In this document: positions 1 through 9,735 of the stretch, piece by piece
How positions within the stretch are numbered: the first letter of the stretch is position 1
How the letters are laid out: each line of letters begins with the position of its first letter
Assembly: GCA_015178975.1 (NCBI GenBank)
Contig: WHVD01000151.1
Location: 1-64,000, forward strand
DNA: 64,000 nt
Source of the DNA: Hysterangium stoloniferum
Lineage: Eukaryota; Basidiomycota; Agaricomycetes; Hysterangiales; Hysterangiaceae
Reading direction: 5' to 3'
Translations under genes and position numbers: made by a program
The notes under the pieces: generated by a model
Told to the model about the DNA's origin: nothing
Database searches by the model: none
Seen by the model: only the letters and a program-made list of their open reading frames with translations

Positions 1-223
1 CAGGAATATGGATGTACAAGGTATTTTAGCTTAGCACATACCAGTGTAACCTCTCAGTGGAGTTACCACTCACTGAGAGTCTTATATTAGAGCTGTGTGG
101 TTAATCTCAATAGGTTATGGGCCCTGCAGAGCCCAGTATCAGGATCAATATTGTCCCAAAACTTAGGAGATGGATCAAAGTTATGATTGTGTTAATATCA
201 TGTTAATATCTAAGCCAAAGAGG
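1..223. other. Left flank without recognisable gene
   Basis: AT-rich sequence outside the outer solo LTR that begins near 229. I see no coding exon, RNA gene or repeat here that I can name. Bases 224-228 (gaagg) form the left copy of the target-site duplication of the neighbouring LTR. Confidence 0.5.
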
Positions 224-228
224 GAAGG

Positions 229-777
229 TAAGAGTCATGGAAGTTCTAACCATTCTATGTATGAAGAATATTGACCATTTAGGTATGACATGACTATATA
301 CAGTATTGACTATCAAAGTACAATATAGAAGGTAAATAACTTTAGTCAACTTTAGTGGTGGAAGACAACTAAGACAACTAAAGAAATGGAATCGAGCTTG
401 CAGTATGATTCCCTAATAACAATATATTGACTGTTGAAGTGCAATATAGAAAGTAAATAGTTTCAGTTGATCTTAGCAGTAGGACTACTGAGAAGATTAA
501 GGGGAAATGGGATCGACCTTGCAGTACAATTCCCTAGAATGAGTCAACAAAGTAATGAGTTGAGGGGAGGAAAGATGATTCAAGTGACACGAGATGTGAG
601 TGGAAGTCGATAGTAGTTCTAGCTTTAACTACATATACAGTTCAAAGCTAAATAATTGTCATAGATTCAAGTTGGAAGCCATTCAAAGATGGCTTGAGAT
701 GATACCCCAGTCATGATTTACAGGACACTAGAAAGGGTGTCTGGGTAAGTTGTGGTTACAAGGTAAAAAGTGTCTGA
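229..777 (-). repeat. Outer solo LTR, first segment
   Basis: First part of an old solo LTR of the same family as 41650-43522 and 46614-48300. It shares with the reverse complement of 41650-43522 the stretch near 240 (gaagttctaaccattctat) and the stretch near 720-777 (acaggacacta, gtgtctgggtaagt, aaaaagtgtctga). It is split by element A (778-8861) and by a smaller solo LTR (8879-9524), and resumes at 8862-8878 and 9525-9730. The whole is bounded by the 5-bp repeat gaagg at 224-228 and 9731-9735. It is decayed at its outer end and is the oldest layer here. Confidence 0.7.
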
Positions 778-1595
778 TGTTAGGATACACACTCAGGCCG
801 GGTTTCCGGAGAAACCCGCGGGATATCGGTAGGACTTGGCTTCAGCTTATAGGCTGCGCCCTCGCTAGATCGTATTGTCCAATTTCAGACAGGCGGACGG
901 GAATCCCGGGGAGTCCAGGCGGGGGTTCGTGGGTCGTGAGTCGTAGGTCGTGAGTCGTGAGTCATGAATCGAGATAATCGAGAGAGATAGATGTGCCGGA
1001 GCCCGTGGGCTCCGACTAGTGCGAGCGGTCTGATAAGAGTAGGGTTTTAGAGAGGAAAATGTATTAGATTACTGGGGGGAATCTAAGCTAATTTTCTGAC
1101 TGGATTGTATGTACAACATCTGCCAGTTTATATAGACCGTGGAATGCATGACATACCGAATCCAGTAATAATGAGACGAAACGAGCAAAACATAAAACGG
1201 GAATAGTAAACACCAAATTGGTGTTAGGAACGGGACGGAACGGAGCGGAGTCCGAATCGTGACAAAGCATAGCCCATAACGGGAAACGGAGCGGGAGCGG
1301 AGTCCTAAATCGTGACAGGTCATTTGACTAAAACGGGAACGGGGCTCGATTAGAGTGGTGACGGGATTCTAAGCGGGTTCCGGTGACTGATGCGTGGGAC
1401 GAAGACGGACATAGACAGAGACGGGGTCCAGGGAAGTCCGGTGACTGATATGTGTCTTAATGAGGTCGAACGTAACGAGTCTTGACGTAACGGAGTCCGG
1501 GCGGGAAATCCTATAAACAGACGATTGGTGCTTGTAGCGCGTGGGGGCATACGAGTTAGTGCCCGGAGTCCGGCGGGATTTGTCCGGTCGTAACA
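778..1595 (-). repeat. 3' LTR of element A
   Basis: 818 bp, nearly identical to 8042-8861. Read on the minus strand it starts TGTTACGACC and ends TATCCTAACA. A purine-rich stretch on the minus strand immediately outside it (plus-strand 1596-1611) is the likely polypurine tract. Related, more decayed copies lie at about 9830-9920, 10945-12550 and 25056-25774. Confidence 0.93.
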
Positions 1596-1745
1596 GTATC
1601 CTTCCTTTATGCCGAAGTCCCAAAGAGGCTCTAGACCTAAATAAGGTTCTTGTCGGCTACGCGCATGTGTCAAAAGTCATGTCGGTTACACGTATGTGTC
1701 AAAGAGTCATGTGATCTGGAAGGTAAGGTTCAAACGCGACGAGCC

Positions 1746-1753
1746 TATATAAA
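1746..1753 (+). promoter_or_regulatory. TATA-like box of the antisense gene in A
   Basis: The sequence tatataaa lies about 50 nt upstream of the ATG at 1803. It is followed by a pyrimidine-rich leader typical of fungal 5' UTRs. It faces the opposite way to gag-pol, so the antisense gene would have its own promoter inside the element. Inference from sequence only. Confidence 0.45.
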
Positions 1754-1802
1754 AAATTGAAAATTAGAAATTTCTTCTTCTTTTACCCCCATCTTCGTCA
1801 CT

Positions 1803-2788
1803 ATGGGACCAAAAACCAACACCACGCAAGCCAATGCCGGACAGCAGGGCCCTCCACGGGCACTCCGTATCGGGCGCCGTGGACGGCAGCCCAATTGTTG
1901 GCGCGGTGAGAAGAGCAGCGCCAGCTTCGTGAAGCAGCAGAGAGAGAGGCGAGGGAGGCTGAGGAGGCCCTGGACAGAGAGTACCAGGAAGCATTGGCCG
2001 CGGAGGAAGAGGCCACAAAGGAGAGGGAACGTGAGGCGGAGGAGGCTGCGCAAGTGGCCGCGGAGAACGCCCGGGTGGCTGCGGAGAAAGCCCGGTTGGC
2101 CGCGGAGAGGGCCGCCATTGTTGCGGGAAAGGTAAGTCCCAATATTCAACTTGTCGACTTTTACTGACTTGTGATTTTCAGCGCAAAGCGACAGAGGTGG
2201 AGTCGGAGTCTGAGGGGGAGCCAGAGAGCCCCCAAAAGGTAGGCCTCATGTCCAAGGAATACCCGCAGAAACTGACCATATCAACAGAAGGCAAGGAAGG
2301 CGGCGCCAGTCCGTCTTCCGACGTGGAATGAGCCGCGGTGTTCCGGTTGCAACGACCGGAACACGGAATGCAACCGAAAGGCCGGCCGGGGGCCGGGATG
2401 TTATCAATGCGCGCACCTCAAGGCGAGGTGCTCGCTTGTGCACGAGCAGGCCACGGGATCTGGGGCGCGAGACATAAGCGGGACGGACGGGTTGTCCGGG
2501 TTGGACGAGGTCCTTGGACGGATCGCCGAGGGCATCGAGGCCCAAAACGAGTTGCTCCGGAAGAGCAACAAAGTCCAAATTGTGGTGGCAAAGGAGCTGT
2601 CTGGACTCCGCGAGGAGTTTTGGAAGTTCCTGGCGGAGTATGGCGGCTATGTCTTTGAAGAGCCGCAAGTCGGGAGTTCCGAGGATGCCGGATCGGATGA
2701 GGACGGGGTTGCCGCGGAGGTCGCGGAGCTCCCTGAGGAGGTAGCTGAGGCAGAGGGGAAAAAACATAGTCCCATAAATGTAGACTGA
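1803..2788 (+). pseudogene. Antisense accessory gene of element A: coiled coil plus Zn2Cys6 cluster
   Basis: Gene on the strand opposite gag-pol, between pol and the 3' LTR. Three parts are visible. A long Ala/Glu/Arg-rich helix with coiled-coil character is encoded around 1930-2130. An acidic Glu/Ser linker lies around 2182-2238. A fungal binuclear zinc cluster lies around 2340-2440, with the exact spacing C-x2-C-x6-C-x9-C-x2-C-x6-C; a second helical, acidic segment follows to the stop at 2788. Candidate short introns with GT...AG ends lie at 2132-2181 and 2239-2287. Zn2Cys6 clusters are known from fungal DNA-binding transcription factors; the role here is unknown. This copy seems to carry about two breaks in its first block. 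The later block containing the zinc cluster is open. Confidence 0.65.
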
Positions 2789-2990
2789 AAAGTAATGTAG
2801 AAATAAAAGTAATTGAACATAAAAGTAAAGCGTGAAAAACATAAAAATAAAAGTCAAAGCCAAAGTCCGCGGAGAGTCCGCTTAAAGACTTGACAAGACA
2901 TGTCAGAACCTGTAAAAACAAAGAGAGACATAGGGCGACAGGGAATAGTGAAAATGAGTCCAAACGTAACACGGGGTCCGTGGGGTGCGG

Positions 2991-5900
2991 TCAGAGAGAC
3001 GATAATGGTCCAGGTTTGAGTGGGTAAGCTGTATGAAAGTCAGTAACGATTTCCGTGGCATTACCGAGTTCCGTGGCCAAAATCCATGAGGTTTCTTCAT
3101 CGGTGCCCTCGTAACCCGCCCACTTGACCAAGTAAAGCAGTTTACAAGTACGTCGACGCTTGTCAATTTTTGAATCTAAAATCTGAGAGATTTCAAACTC
3201 GGGTTCTCCGTCAATGATGACAGGAGGAGGCGGAGATTGCACGCGATCCGGGATAGTGTTAGCAGTACAAGGTTCTAGCATAGAGACATGAAATACCGGG
3301 TGTACCGCGTGCATGCTATCCGGAAGCCGTAGAGTCCAAGAAACTGAACCTACTTGTGCGATAATTTCAAAGGGACCTAAATATTTTTCAGCAAGCTTCT
3401 TTGATGGACGGGTAGTCCGGAAGAATTGAGCTTTGACATAAACACGGTCGCCAATCTTGAAGTTTGGTGGCGGGATCCGGTGTTTGTCCGCTGAATGTTG
3501 GTATTGCTCTTGGGCGGACAATATTGCAGTCCGGAGTTCCTCGTGGAGCTCGTGGAGGTCCGTGGTGAACTCTTGAGCACGAACAGAGGCGAGATTTCGT
3601 TCTGGATGTACTGTAATGTTTGGATTATATCCTTTATTTGCAAAGAACGGGGAAACGCCAGTAGTGGCCGAGGGTGCATTGTTGTAAGCAAACTCTGCAA
3701 GTGGTAACAAGGTTTTCCAATTGTCCTGTTGATAGTTGCAATATACGCGGAGGTATTGTTCCAATGTCTGGTTGACGCGTTCGGTTTGTCCGTCACCTTC
3801 CGGGTGATGTCCGGACGTGAAATGTAATGTCATGTCCAAGGATTTTCCGAGGGATCTAAAGAAGTGAGACACGAACTCTGATCCTCGATCGGAAGTCACG
3901 TGGGACGGAACTCCGTGCTTGGAAAATACGTGGATAATGAAAAGTTCCGCTAACTGCACGGACGTAATTGTATCATAAGTAGGGATGAATATACCTTGTT
4001 TTGAGAATCTGTCAACAATGACTAGAATAGCAGAAAAGCCTTCGGAATCCGGTAGGTGTTCAATGAAATCCATAGATATAGAATTCCATGGGTGTTCCGG
4101 TACCGGGAGTTGTTTCAAAAGGCCGTATGGCTTGTGTCGCTGAGATTTCGAGCGGGGACAAGTAGTGCAAGATTTACAATAGTGCTTAACGAATCCACGG
4201 AGTCCGGGCCAAGTATATTCTCTTCTTATTAATGATAGAGTTTTGTTGTACCCGAAATGTCCTGAGAGTGGATGATCATGTTTGTATTGAAGGATCCTGA
4301 GGCGGAGGCCGCCGGAGTCCGGTACATAGATCCTATCGTCAAGTCTAATGAAACCATGTTGATCAAGAGACCACCGAGGTTGATCGGGGTCCACAGGATT
4401 GTCTAGATGAGCTTTAGTAATGGGGTCTAGGGGAATTGCCGATAGAATATCTTGATGTAACTTCTCGATATCCATAATGATAATTCCACGGACAATGGGA
4501 TTGACGAGGAAAGTTGCGCGGACCGATGCGGTAAGTTGTTGATTCGTGAAAATAGGTTTCAGGTTGTGCGGATTTACCGTTGCATAGTCGTTGCTCCCCT
4601 CTTTAGGATAGACGTCCCATCGTCTAGTTAAAGCGTCGGGTTTGCCGCCGAGACGGCTGGGTCGAAAACGGATAATCATGTTGAAGGCGGAGAGATATTC
4701 AGACCAGCGGGCCTGCCGACAGGTCAAGAGTTTTGTGGTAGAAAAGTATTCCAGGTTTTTGTGATCTGTTACAACGTCAATAGGAGCTCCTGAACCTTCC
4801 AAATAGTGTCGCCACGCTTTGAAAGCTGAAAAGATTGCCAGAAGTTCTTTATCATGAACGTCGTAGTTGAGCTCTGCTCCGGTAAAAGTCTGGGACAGAA
4901 AAGCCACGGGGTGGACTTCTCCGTCGGAGTCCTGGATAGAGAGAATGGCTCCAAGTGCATAGTCGGAGGCGTCCGTTTCAACAATGAGCGGGAAGTCCGG
5001 TTTCCAATGCGACAGAATAGGAGCTGTGGAAAAAGAATTTTTTAAAAGATTGAAAGCTTTTTGACACTTATCGTTAAAGTTCCACGGAGTACCCTTACGC
5101 GTAAGACGGGTAAGGGGTACCGTGATGTCGGAATATCCACGGATAAAACGTCTATAAAAATTGGCAAAGCCGAGGAAGGATTGTATATCTTTAACTTTTC
5201 GGGGTTCGGGCCAATCTTTGATGACTTGCACTTTAGTTTCGTCCATGCGGAGTCCATCGGGTCCCATCATGAAACCTAGGTATTCCACGGAGTCCGTGTC
5301 AAAAGTACATTTTTTACCATTTGCGAATAAACCATGTTGTCTGAGCCTCCGGAGAACCTCACGGACTTGTTTGTCGTGTTCCGCGGGATTCTCGGAGTAG
5401 ATAAGAATGTCGTCCAAGTAAACAATGATGCATACATCGAGCATGTCGGAGAAAATGTCGTTGATAAAACGCTGAAAGACAGACGGGGCATTAGTGAGTC
5501 CAAAAGGGATGACCAACCACTCGAAGGCCCCATAGTGGGTTCTAAAAGTGGTTTTCCATTCGTCGCCCGCGGCAATCCGGACCAAATGATAGGCGTGCTT
5601 GAGATCTATTTTGGTGTAAATCCGGGCATTCCGCGGAGCATCGAGCAGGTCAGATATAAGTGGGAGTGGATATTTGTCCTTTTTGGTGACAGCATTGAGT
5701 CCTCTAAAATCAACACATAGTCGAAGGGATCCATCCTTTTTTCTGACAAACAAAACAGGTGCTCCAAAAGGAGACTTTGAGGGTCGAATAAAACCTATGG
5801 ACAAATGTTCATCCAGGAAATCACGGATTGCGGATAGTTCCGTGGACGAAAGCGGGTAAATATGTCCTAGGGGTGGCTGGGCGCCATCTTCAAGATCGAT

Positions 5901-6599
5901 TTTTAAGTTGTATTCTCTGTGAGGCGGAAGCCGGTCAGCTTGTCGCTTGCTAAAAACATCCGCGAAGTCATGGTATTTCTCCGGGACGCCTTCTAGGTCA
6001 GCAGCTTGCTCAGATTCGGATACTGGGGTTGAGAAACGTCCAGTTGCTTCATCAATTTTTAAGTTGATAGTGAACGCCTGGGACCCATCCATTTTTGAAG
6101 CCCTAATAAAAGCTGCAGCATTAATCAGAGAAATGGACGGAGGAGCCGTGGGTTCCGGGGAAGCTGTAGGTGCTGTAGGGATCACAGGAGTCCTCGAGAC
6201 TGCAGGTGCCGGGAAGGCCATGGGTGCCGTGGAGGCCGAGACAGGCGCAGTTTCCTCAGTCGCCACGGGAGTCCGGAAAGTTATACTGTTAGCTATCCAG
6301 TCAATCAACGGATTGTAGCGGGTAAGCCAGTTATGTCCTAGAACCACCGAGCAACTTGAGTCTAACTGGGTCACATAGAAAGTGACCAATTGAGATGTTC
6401 CACAAGGGAAACTGATGGGTAAATCACAAGCTTGGGTAACAACCGAATTACTTGTGCCATCGAAGAGGCGGAGTGCGACGGGATTTATCGAATAAGTTGA
6501 CAAAGAATTTTTTTGCGTGAATTTTGTATCTAAAAAACAATGAGTCGAGCCGGAATCTATGAGAGCTGAAAAAACGAAATTCGGAAGCATATTAGACAT
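2991..6599 (-). CDS. pol: Element A Pol polyprotein (PR-RT-RNase H-IN-chromodomain)
   Basis: About 1202 residues on the minus strand. The aspartic protease motif DSGS is near residue 15. The RT runs over about 225-400 with YLDD near 395. RNase H follows, then the integrase zinc-binding HHCC region, and the catalytic core with MDFIEHLP and SDRGSEF. A chromodomain ends the protein (VKWAGYEG followed by TSW). Ty3/gypsy Pol copies element RNA into DNA and inserts it; chromodomains of chromoviruses guide insertion to modified chromatin (known for the family). The open frame extends upstream of the first ATG toward gag, so the true start is likely set by recoding from gag. It looks whole. Confidence 0.93.
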   Translation of the reverse strand: MSNMLPNFVFSALIDSGSTHCFLDTKFTQKNSLSTYSINPVALRLFDGTSNSVVTQACDLPISFPCGTSQLVTFYVTQLDSSCSVVLGHNWLTRYNPLIDWIANSITFRTPVATEETAPVSASTAPMAFPAPAVSRTPVIPTAPTASPEPTAPPSISLINAAAFIRASKMDGSQAFTINLKIDEATGRFSTPVSESEQAADLEGVPEKYHDFADVFSKRQADRLPPHREYNLKIDLEDGAQPPLGHIYPLSSTELSAIRDFLDEHLSIGFIRPSKSPFGAPVLFVRKKDGSLRLCVDFRGLNAVTKKDKYPLPLISDLLDAPRNARIYTKIDLKHAYHLVRIAAGDEWKTTFRTHYGAFEWLVIPFGLTNAPSVFQRFINDIFSDMLDVCIIVYLDDILIYSENPAEHDKQVREVLRRLRQHGLFANGKKCTFDTDSVEYLGFMMGPDGLRMDETKVQVIKDWPEPRKVKDIQSFLGFANFYRRFIRGYSDITVPLTRLTRKGTPWNFNDKCQKAFNLLKNSFSTAPILSHWKPDFPLIVETDASDYALGAILSIQDSDGEVHPVAFLSQTFTGAELNYDVHDKELLAIFSAFKAWRHYLEGSGAPIDVVTDHKNLEYFSTTKLLTCRQARWSEYLSAFNMIIRFRPSRLGGKPDALTRRWDVYPKEGSNDYATVNPHNLKPIFTNQQLTASVRATFLVNPIVRGIIIMDIEKLHQDILSAIPLDPITKAHLDNPVDPDQPRWSLDQHGFIRLDDRIYVPDSGGLRLRILQYKHDHPLSGHFGYNKTLSLIRREYTWPGLRGFVKHYCKSCTTCPRSKSQRHKPYGLLKQLPVPEHPWNSISMDFIEHLPDSEGFSAILVIVDRFSKQGIFIPTYDTITSVQLAELFIIHVFSKHGVPSHVTSDRGSEFVSHFFRSLGKSLDMTLHFTSGHHPEGDGQTERVNQTLEQYLRVYCNYQQDNWKTLLPLAEFAYNNAPSATTGVSPFFANKGYNPNITVHPERNLASVRAQEFTTDLHELHEELRTAILSAQEQYQHSADKHRIPPPNFKIGDRVYVKAQFFRTTRPSKKLAEKYLGPFEIIAQVGSVSWTLRLPDSMHAVHPVFHVSMLEPCTANTIPDRVQSPPPPVIIDGEPEFEISQILDSKIDKRRRTCKLLYLVKWAGYEGTDEETSWILATELGNATEIVTDFHTAYPLKPGPLSSL

Positions 6600-6715
6600 A
6601 AGTTTAACGAAAAATGAATCAGAATGTGAAAGAGCGGATGCGTTGAGGCGAGTGAACTCTTGAATGCGCGGAGAGGCAACGCAACCCCTAACCCGTGCGG
6701 AGTCCGCGGGGTTGC

Positions 6716-8005
6716 TTACTCTTTTTTCGAATCGGCAGCCGGTTTATCCTTCGACGGGGTTTCCGTGGAGGCCTTGGCTGATCGACCCTTTGAAGAGTTT
6801 GCTTTTGCCAGCGGACATTCCGGGACTCGATGACCGGGTTTCCCGCACAAGAGACAGAGGTTGTTGTCCATACGACATTGTCTTTCTTGTGGAGTCAATT
6901 TGCCATCAGGTCCGAGTTTGCCTGAGAGGTCGGGTTTTCCGGCTTGCTTGCCGGACTGTTGACCCTTGTTGTTGTCCTTATTGTCCTTATTGTTGTTGTT
7001 GTTCGAAGACTTTTTATCGTTCTTCTTGTCGGATTGCGGGGAGTTCTGGTTGCTGGTTGACGAATTGGTGTTATTGTTTTTGTCCTTGGACTTGTTTATT
7101 TTGTCCGCGGATGTCTTGCGGGCAACTTCCGCGCGACGTTCCCAATAACGTGCATCCGCGTTTTGAGCTTTGAGGCGCATACGGGACAGGGTTTTTGGCT
7201 TGCCATCTTCTCCCTTTGAGACTTCGTCTTTAAGGCGGGACGGCAGACCGGCGTAGAATTGGTGGCGGAGAGCGGGATCGCCCCACTGACAACGAGCTGC
7301 AAGATTATTGAATTGGACGATGTAGTCCGTGATGCGCTGCGTGTCCTTCATACGAAGATTTGTGAGACTATTCTCGGCTTCTCCTGTCGGGTCATATGGG
7401 CCGAAGTTGGTTTCAAGCTCCTCAACAAAAGCTTCCCAATTTTCAAGCCAGAGCGGCTCTTCCTCGGTAATCCCGCTAAAAGCCGGTTCGAACCATTTCA
7501 ACGCGGATCCCGACAAATATGAAAGTGCGTAGTTGACTTTTCGGGAGTCTGTGGAGAATGCAGCGGCGCGATCGCGGAAATTGAAGCGACATTGCATGAG
7601 GAAAGTAGAGAGTTTGTTTGGGTTGGAACCCGTGAAGGGTTCCGGAGCATTGACTTTTGACCGTGGGGGTTCTTGTTCCTTTCTTTTTCGTTCTTCTAGC
7701 AGGTGCGTCATGAATTTATCTATAGTACCTGCTAAAAACTCAGAAGTAGGATCCCTCGTGTGCGGTCGTTGAAAAGGCGGAGGATTTTCAGGAGGGATTT
7801 CGACACCTTTGCCCTTGTCGGGGGCCACGGAATCGTCCTCGCGCTCGGATTCGTCCAGGTCTTCCGGGATTTCTTCGATGCGGGCTTCTTCCATGGGTTC
7901 CAACTGGTTCGCAAGCGTCTGACTGGTATACAGAGTTAACGGGGAACGAAGAGTCGACGGTCCAGGTATTGATGACTGTGCGCGTGTACTTCTTCTTGGT
8001 GGCAT
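6716..8005 (-). CDS. gag: Element A Gag with CCHC zinc knuckle
   Basis: About 429 residues starting MPPRRSTRAQ. The first quarter is acidic and probably disordered. A retrotransposon Gag capsid-like helical domain spans roughly 110-270 (a run including NAPEPFTGSNP starts it). An Asn/Lys/Asp-rich low-complexity linker follows, then one zinc knuckle (C-LL-C-GKPG-H-RVPE-C) near 390, and a basic tail. Gag forms the virus-like particle and the knuckle binds element RNA. The ATG lies close to the 5' LTR, as expected. It looks whole. The Asn-rich linker is unlike the flanking capsid and knuckle parts. Confidence 0.9.
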   Translation of the reverse strand: MPPRRSTRAQSSIPGPSTLRSPLTLYTSQTLANQLEPMEEARIEEIPEDLDESEREDDSVAPDKGKGVEIPPENPPPFQRPHTRDPTSEFLAGTIDKFMTHLLEERKRKEQEPPRSKVNAPEPFTGSNPNKLSTFLMQCRFNFRDRAAAFSTDSRKVNYALSYLSGSALKWFEPAFSGITEEEPLWLENWEAFVEELETNFGPYDPTGEAENSLTNLRMKDTQRITDYIVQFNNLAARCQWGDPALRHQFYAGLPSRLKDEVSKGEDGKPKTLSRMRLKAQNADARYWERRAEVARKTSADKINKSKDKNNNTNSSTSNQNSPQSDKKNDKKSSNNNNNKDNKDNNKGQQSGKQAGKPDLSGKLGPDGKLTPQERQCRMDNNLCLLCGKPGHRVPECPLAKANSSKGRSAKASTETPSKDKPAADSKKE

Positions 8006-8041
8006 AATGAAAACAATCTGCGAGTATTAGTCAGAAAATAC

Positions 8042-8861
8042 TGTTAGGATACACACTCAGGCCGGGTTTCCGGAGAAACCCGCGGGATATCCGGTAGGAC
8101 TTGGCTTCAGCTTATAGGCTGCGCCCTCGCTAGATCGTATTGTCCAATTTCAGACAGGCGGACGGGAATCCCGGGGAGTCCAGGCGGGGGTTCGTGGGTC
8201 GTGAGTCGTAGGTCGTGAGTCGTGAGTCATGAATCGAGATAATCGAGAGAGATAGATGTGCCGGAGCCCGTGGGCTCCGACTAGTGCGAGCGGTCTGATA
8301 AGAGTAGGGTTTTAGAGAGGAAAATGTATTAGATTACTGGGGGGAATCTAAGCTAATTTTCTGACTGGATTGTATGTACAACATCTGCCAGTTTATATAG
8401 ACCGTGGAATGCATGACATACCGAATCCAGTAATAATGAGACGAAACGAGCAAAACATAAAACGGGAATAGTAAACACCAAATTGGTGTTAGGAACGGGA
8501 CGGAACGGAGCGGAGTCCGAATCGTGACAAAGCATAGCCCATAACGGGAAACGGAGTGGGAGCGGAGTCCTAAATCGTGACAGGTCATTTGACTAAAACG
8601 GGAACGGGGCTCGATTAGAGCGGTGACGGGATTCTAAGCGGGTTCCGGTGACTGATGCGTGGGACGAAGACGGACATAGACAGAGATGGGGTCCGGGGGA
8701 AGTCCGGTGACTGATATGTGTCTTAATGAGGTCGAACGTAACGAGTCTTGACGTAACGGAGTCCGGGCGGGAAATCCTATAAACAGACGATTGGTGCTTG
8801 TAGCGCGTGGGGGCATACGAGTTAGTGCCCGGAGTCCGGCGGGATTTGTCCGGTCGTAACA
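8042..8861 (-). repeat. 5' LTR of element A
   Basis: 820 bp, nearly identical to the 3' LTR at 778-1595. It ends at a perfect copy of the target duplication (tctga, 8862-8866). I could not recognise a convincing tRNA primer-binding site just inside it. Confidence 0.93.
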
Positions 8862-8878
8862 TCTGAGTTCTAACTACA

Positions 8879-9524
8879 TGTGAAGAGTCGATAGATTCTG
8901 ACCTCTCGATATACGAGGAATAGTGTTTATTCAACTACTATTAATAAGTATTGACTGTTCTGTACAATACTGTAGGGTACTAGACTGACAGTACTAGTAG
9001 AGAAGCACGCTACACGTCACTAGAGCAACTGTGCAGTTGCTCGTGACAGTTGAATAAGAGAATAATAGAGTTGACCATTGCAGTACAACTCACAGCAAGA
9101 GGTAAGAAAGGTAATCAGCGAAAGATAGAGTATCTGGAATAGAATGAGAGAAGTGCGAGTCAACCACAGTGTCGATGAGCACCAAGACTTGAGTGAGGGA
9201 CTCGACCTTTACGGTTCGAGTCCAGAGCTTATTAGTAGGTTAGAAAATACTACCCTTGTAGGTAGATGAGATGTTACCCTTGACGCCTCTCGCTATTCGA
9301 CTTCTGGGTCGTTACGAGGTGGTGTCTGTTGGGTAAAGAAAGCTCTGAGTTTCATTTGGTGCCAAGTGCACCCACAAGTATACACAAAGCTTTGAACTAA
9401 TAAAATGGTGCAATATTCGAAGAATATAAAGGATAGAAAAATATAAATAAAATGTGTAAAATATAAATAAAAAAAAAGGAGTGTTTTACCATAATGAAAC
9501 TGTGGTAAAAGCATACTCCTCACA
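8879..9524 (-). repeat. Inner solo LTR with target duplication
   Basis: 646 bp starting TGTGAAGAGTCG and ending CTCCTCACA (plus-strand view), flanked by the 5-bp repeat ctaca at 8874-8878 and 9525-9529. Its first 230 bp closely match 46614-46840, which is the end of the LTR of element C. It sits inside the older outer LTR, so it marks a second insertion and recombination event of the same broad family. It is shorter than the 1.7-1.9 kb relatives elsewhere in the window. Confidence 0.8.
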
Positions 9525-9730
9525 CTACAGGTGCTAAAGTACATAGGTCTAGTGTGTATGCACCCACAAGAGTCTATGTACCCACAAGAGTCTATGTACC
9601 CACAAGAGTACATAGATTGTCAAACTAATATATGTGTATGATAAATAGAGAGAAATAGAAATAATAATTGAAATATAGTGTGGGCCTGTCTGGACTATAT
9701 TTCAGAATATATTTCATGGTACCTCTCACA
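9525..9730 (-). repeat. Outer solo LTR, last segment
   Basis: Continuation of the outer LTR after both insertions. It matches the other end of the 41650-43522 family (tacataggtct, cccacaagagt, and an A-rich run of gaaatagaaataat) and ends ggtacctctcaca at 9730. The target duplication gaagg follows at 9731-9735. A short triplicated unit, acccacaagagtctatgt, lies at about 9560-9615. Confidence 0.7.
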
Positions 9731-9735
9731 GAAGG

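Larger units (their letters stand above)
778..8861 (-). mobile_element. Ty3/gypsy chromovirus element A, nearly whole
   Basis: LTR retrotransposon on the minus strand. The LTRs are 8042-8861 (5') and 778-1595 (3'), with TG...CA ends. A perfect 5-bp target duplication, tctga, sits at 773-777 and 8862-8866. In coding order it has gag (8005-6716), pol with protease, RT, RNase H, integrase and a C-terminal chromodomain (6599-2991), then a 1.4-kb segment carrying an antisense gene (1741-2788), a purine-rich tract next to the 3' LTR, and the LTR. Gag and pol lie in different frames, as in many Ty3/gypsy elements that use frameshifting. The LTRs differ by well under 2% by eye, so the insertion is young. 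Gag and pol look whole. Confidence 0.93.

Noticed and set aside
1803-2135. The 110-codon frame from ATG 1803 taken as a complete Arg-rich protein
   Set aside because: Most of it reads as unnatural Arg-rich sequence, while a different frame of the same stretch reads as a coherent Ala/Glu helix leading to a clean donor site.
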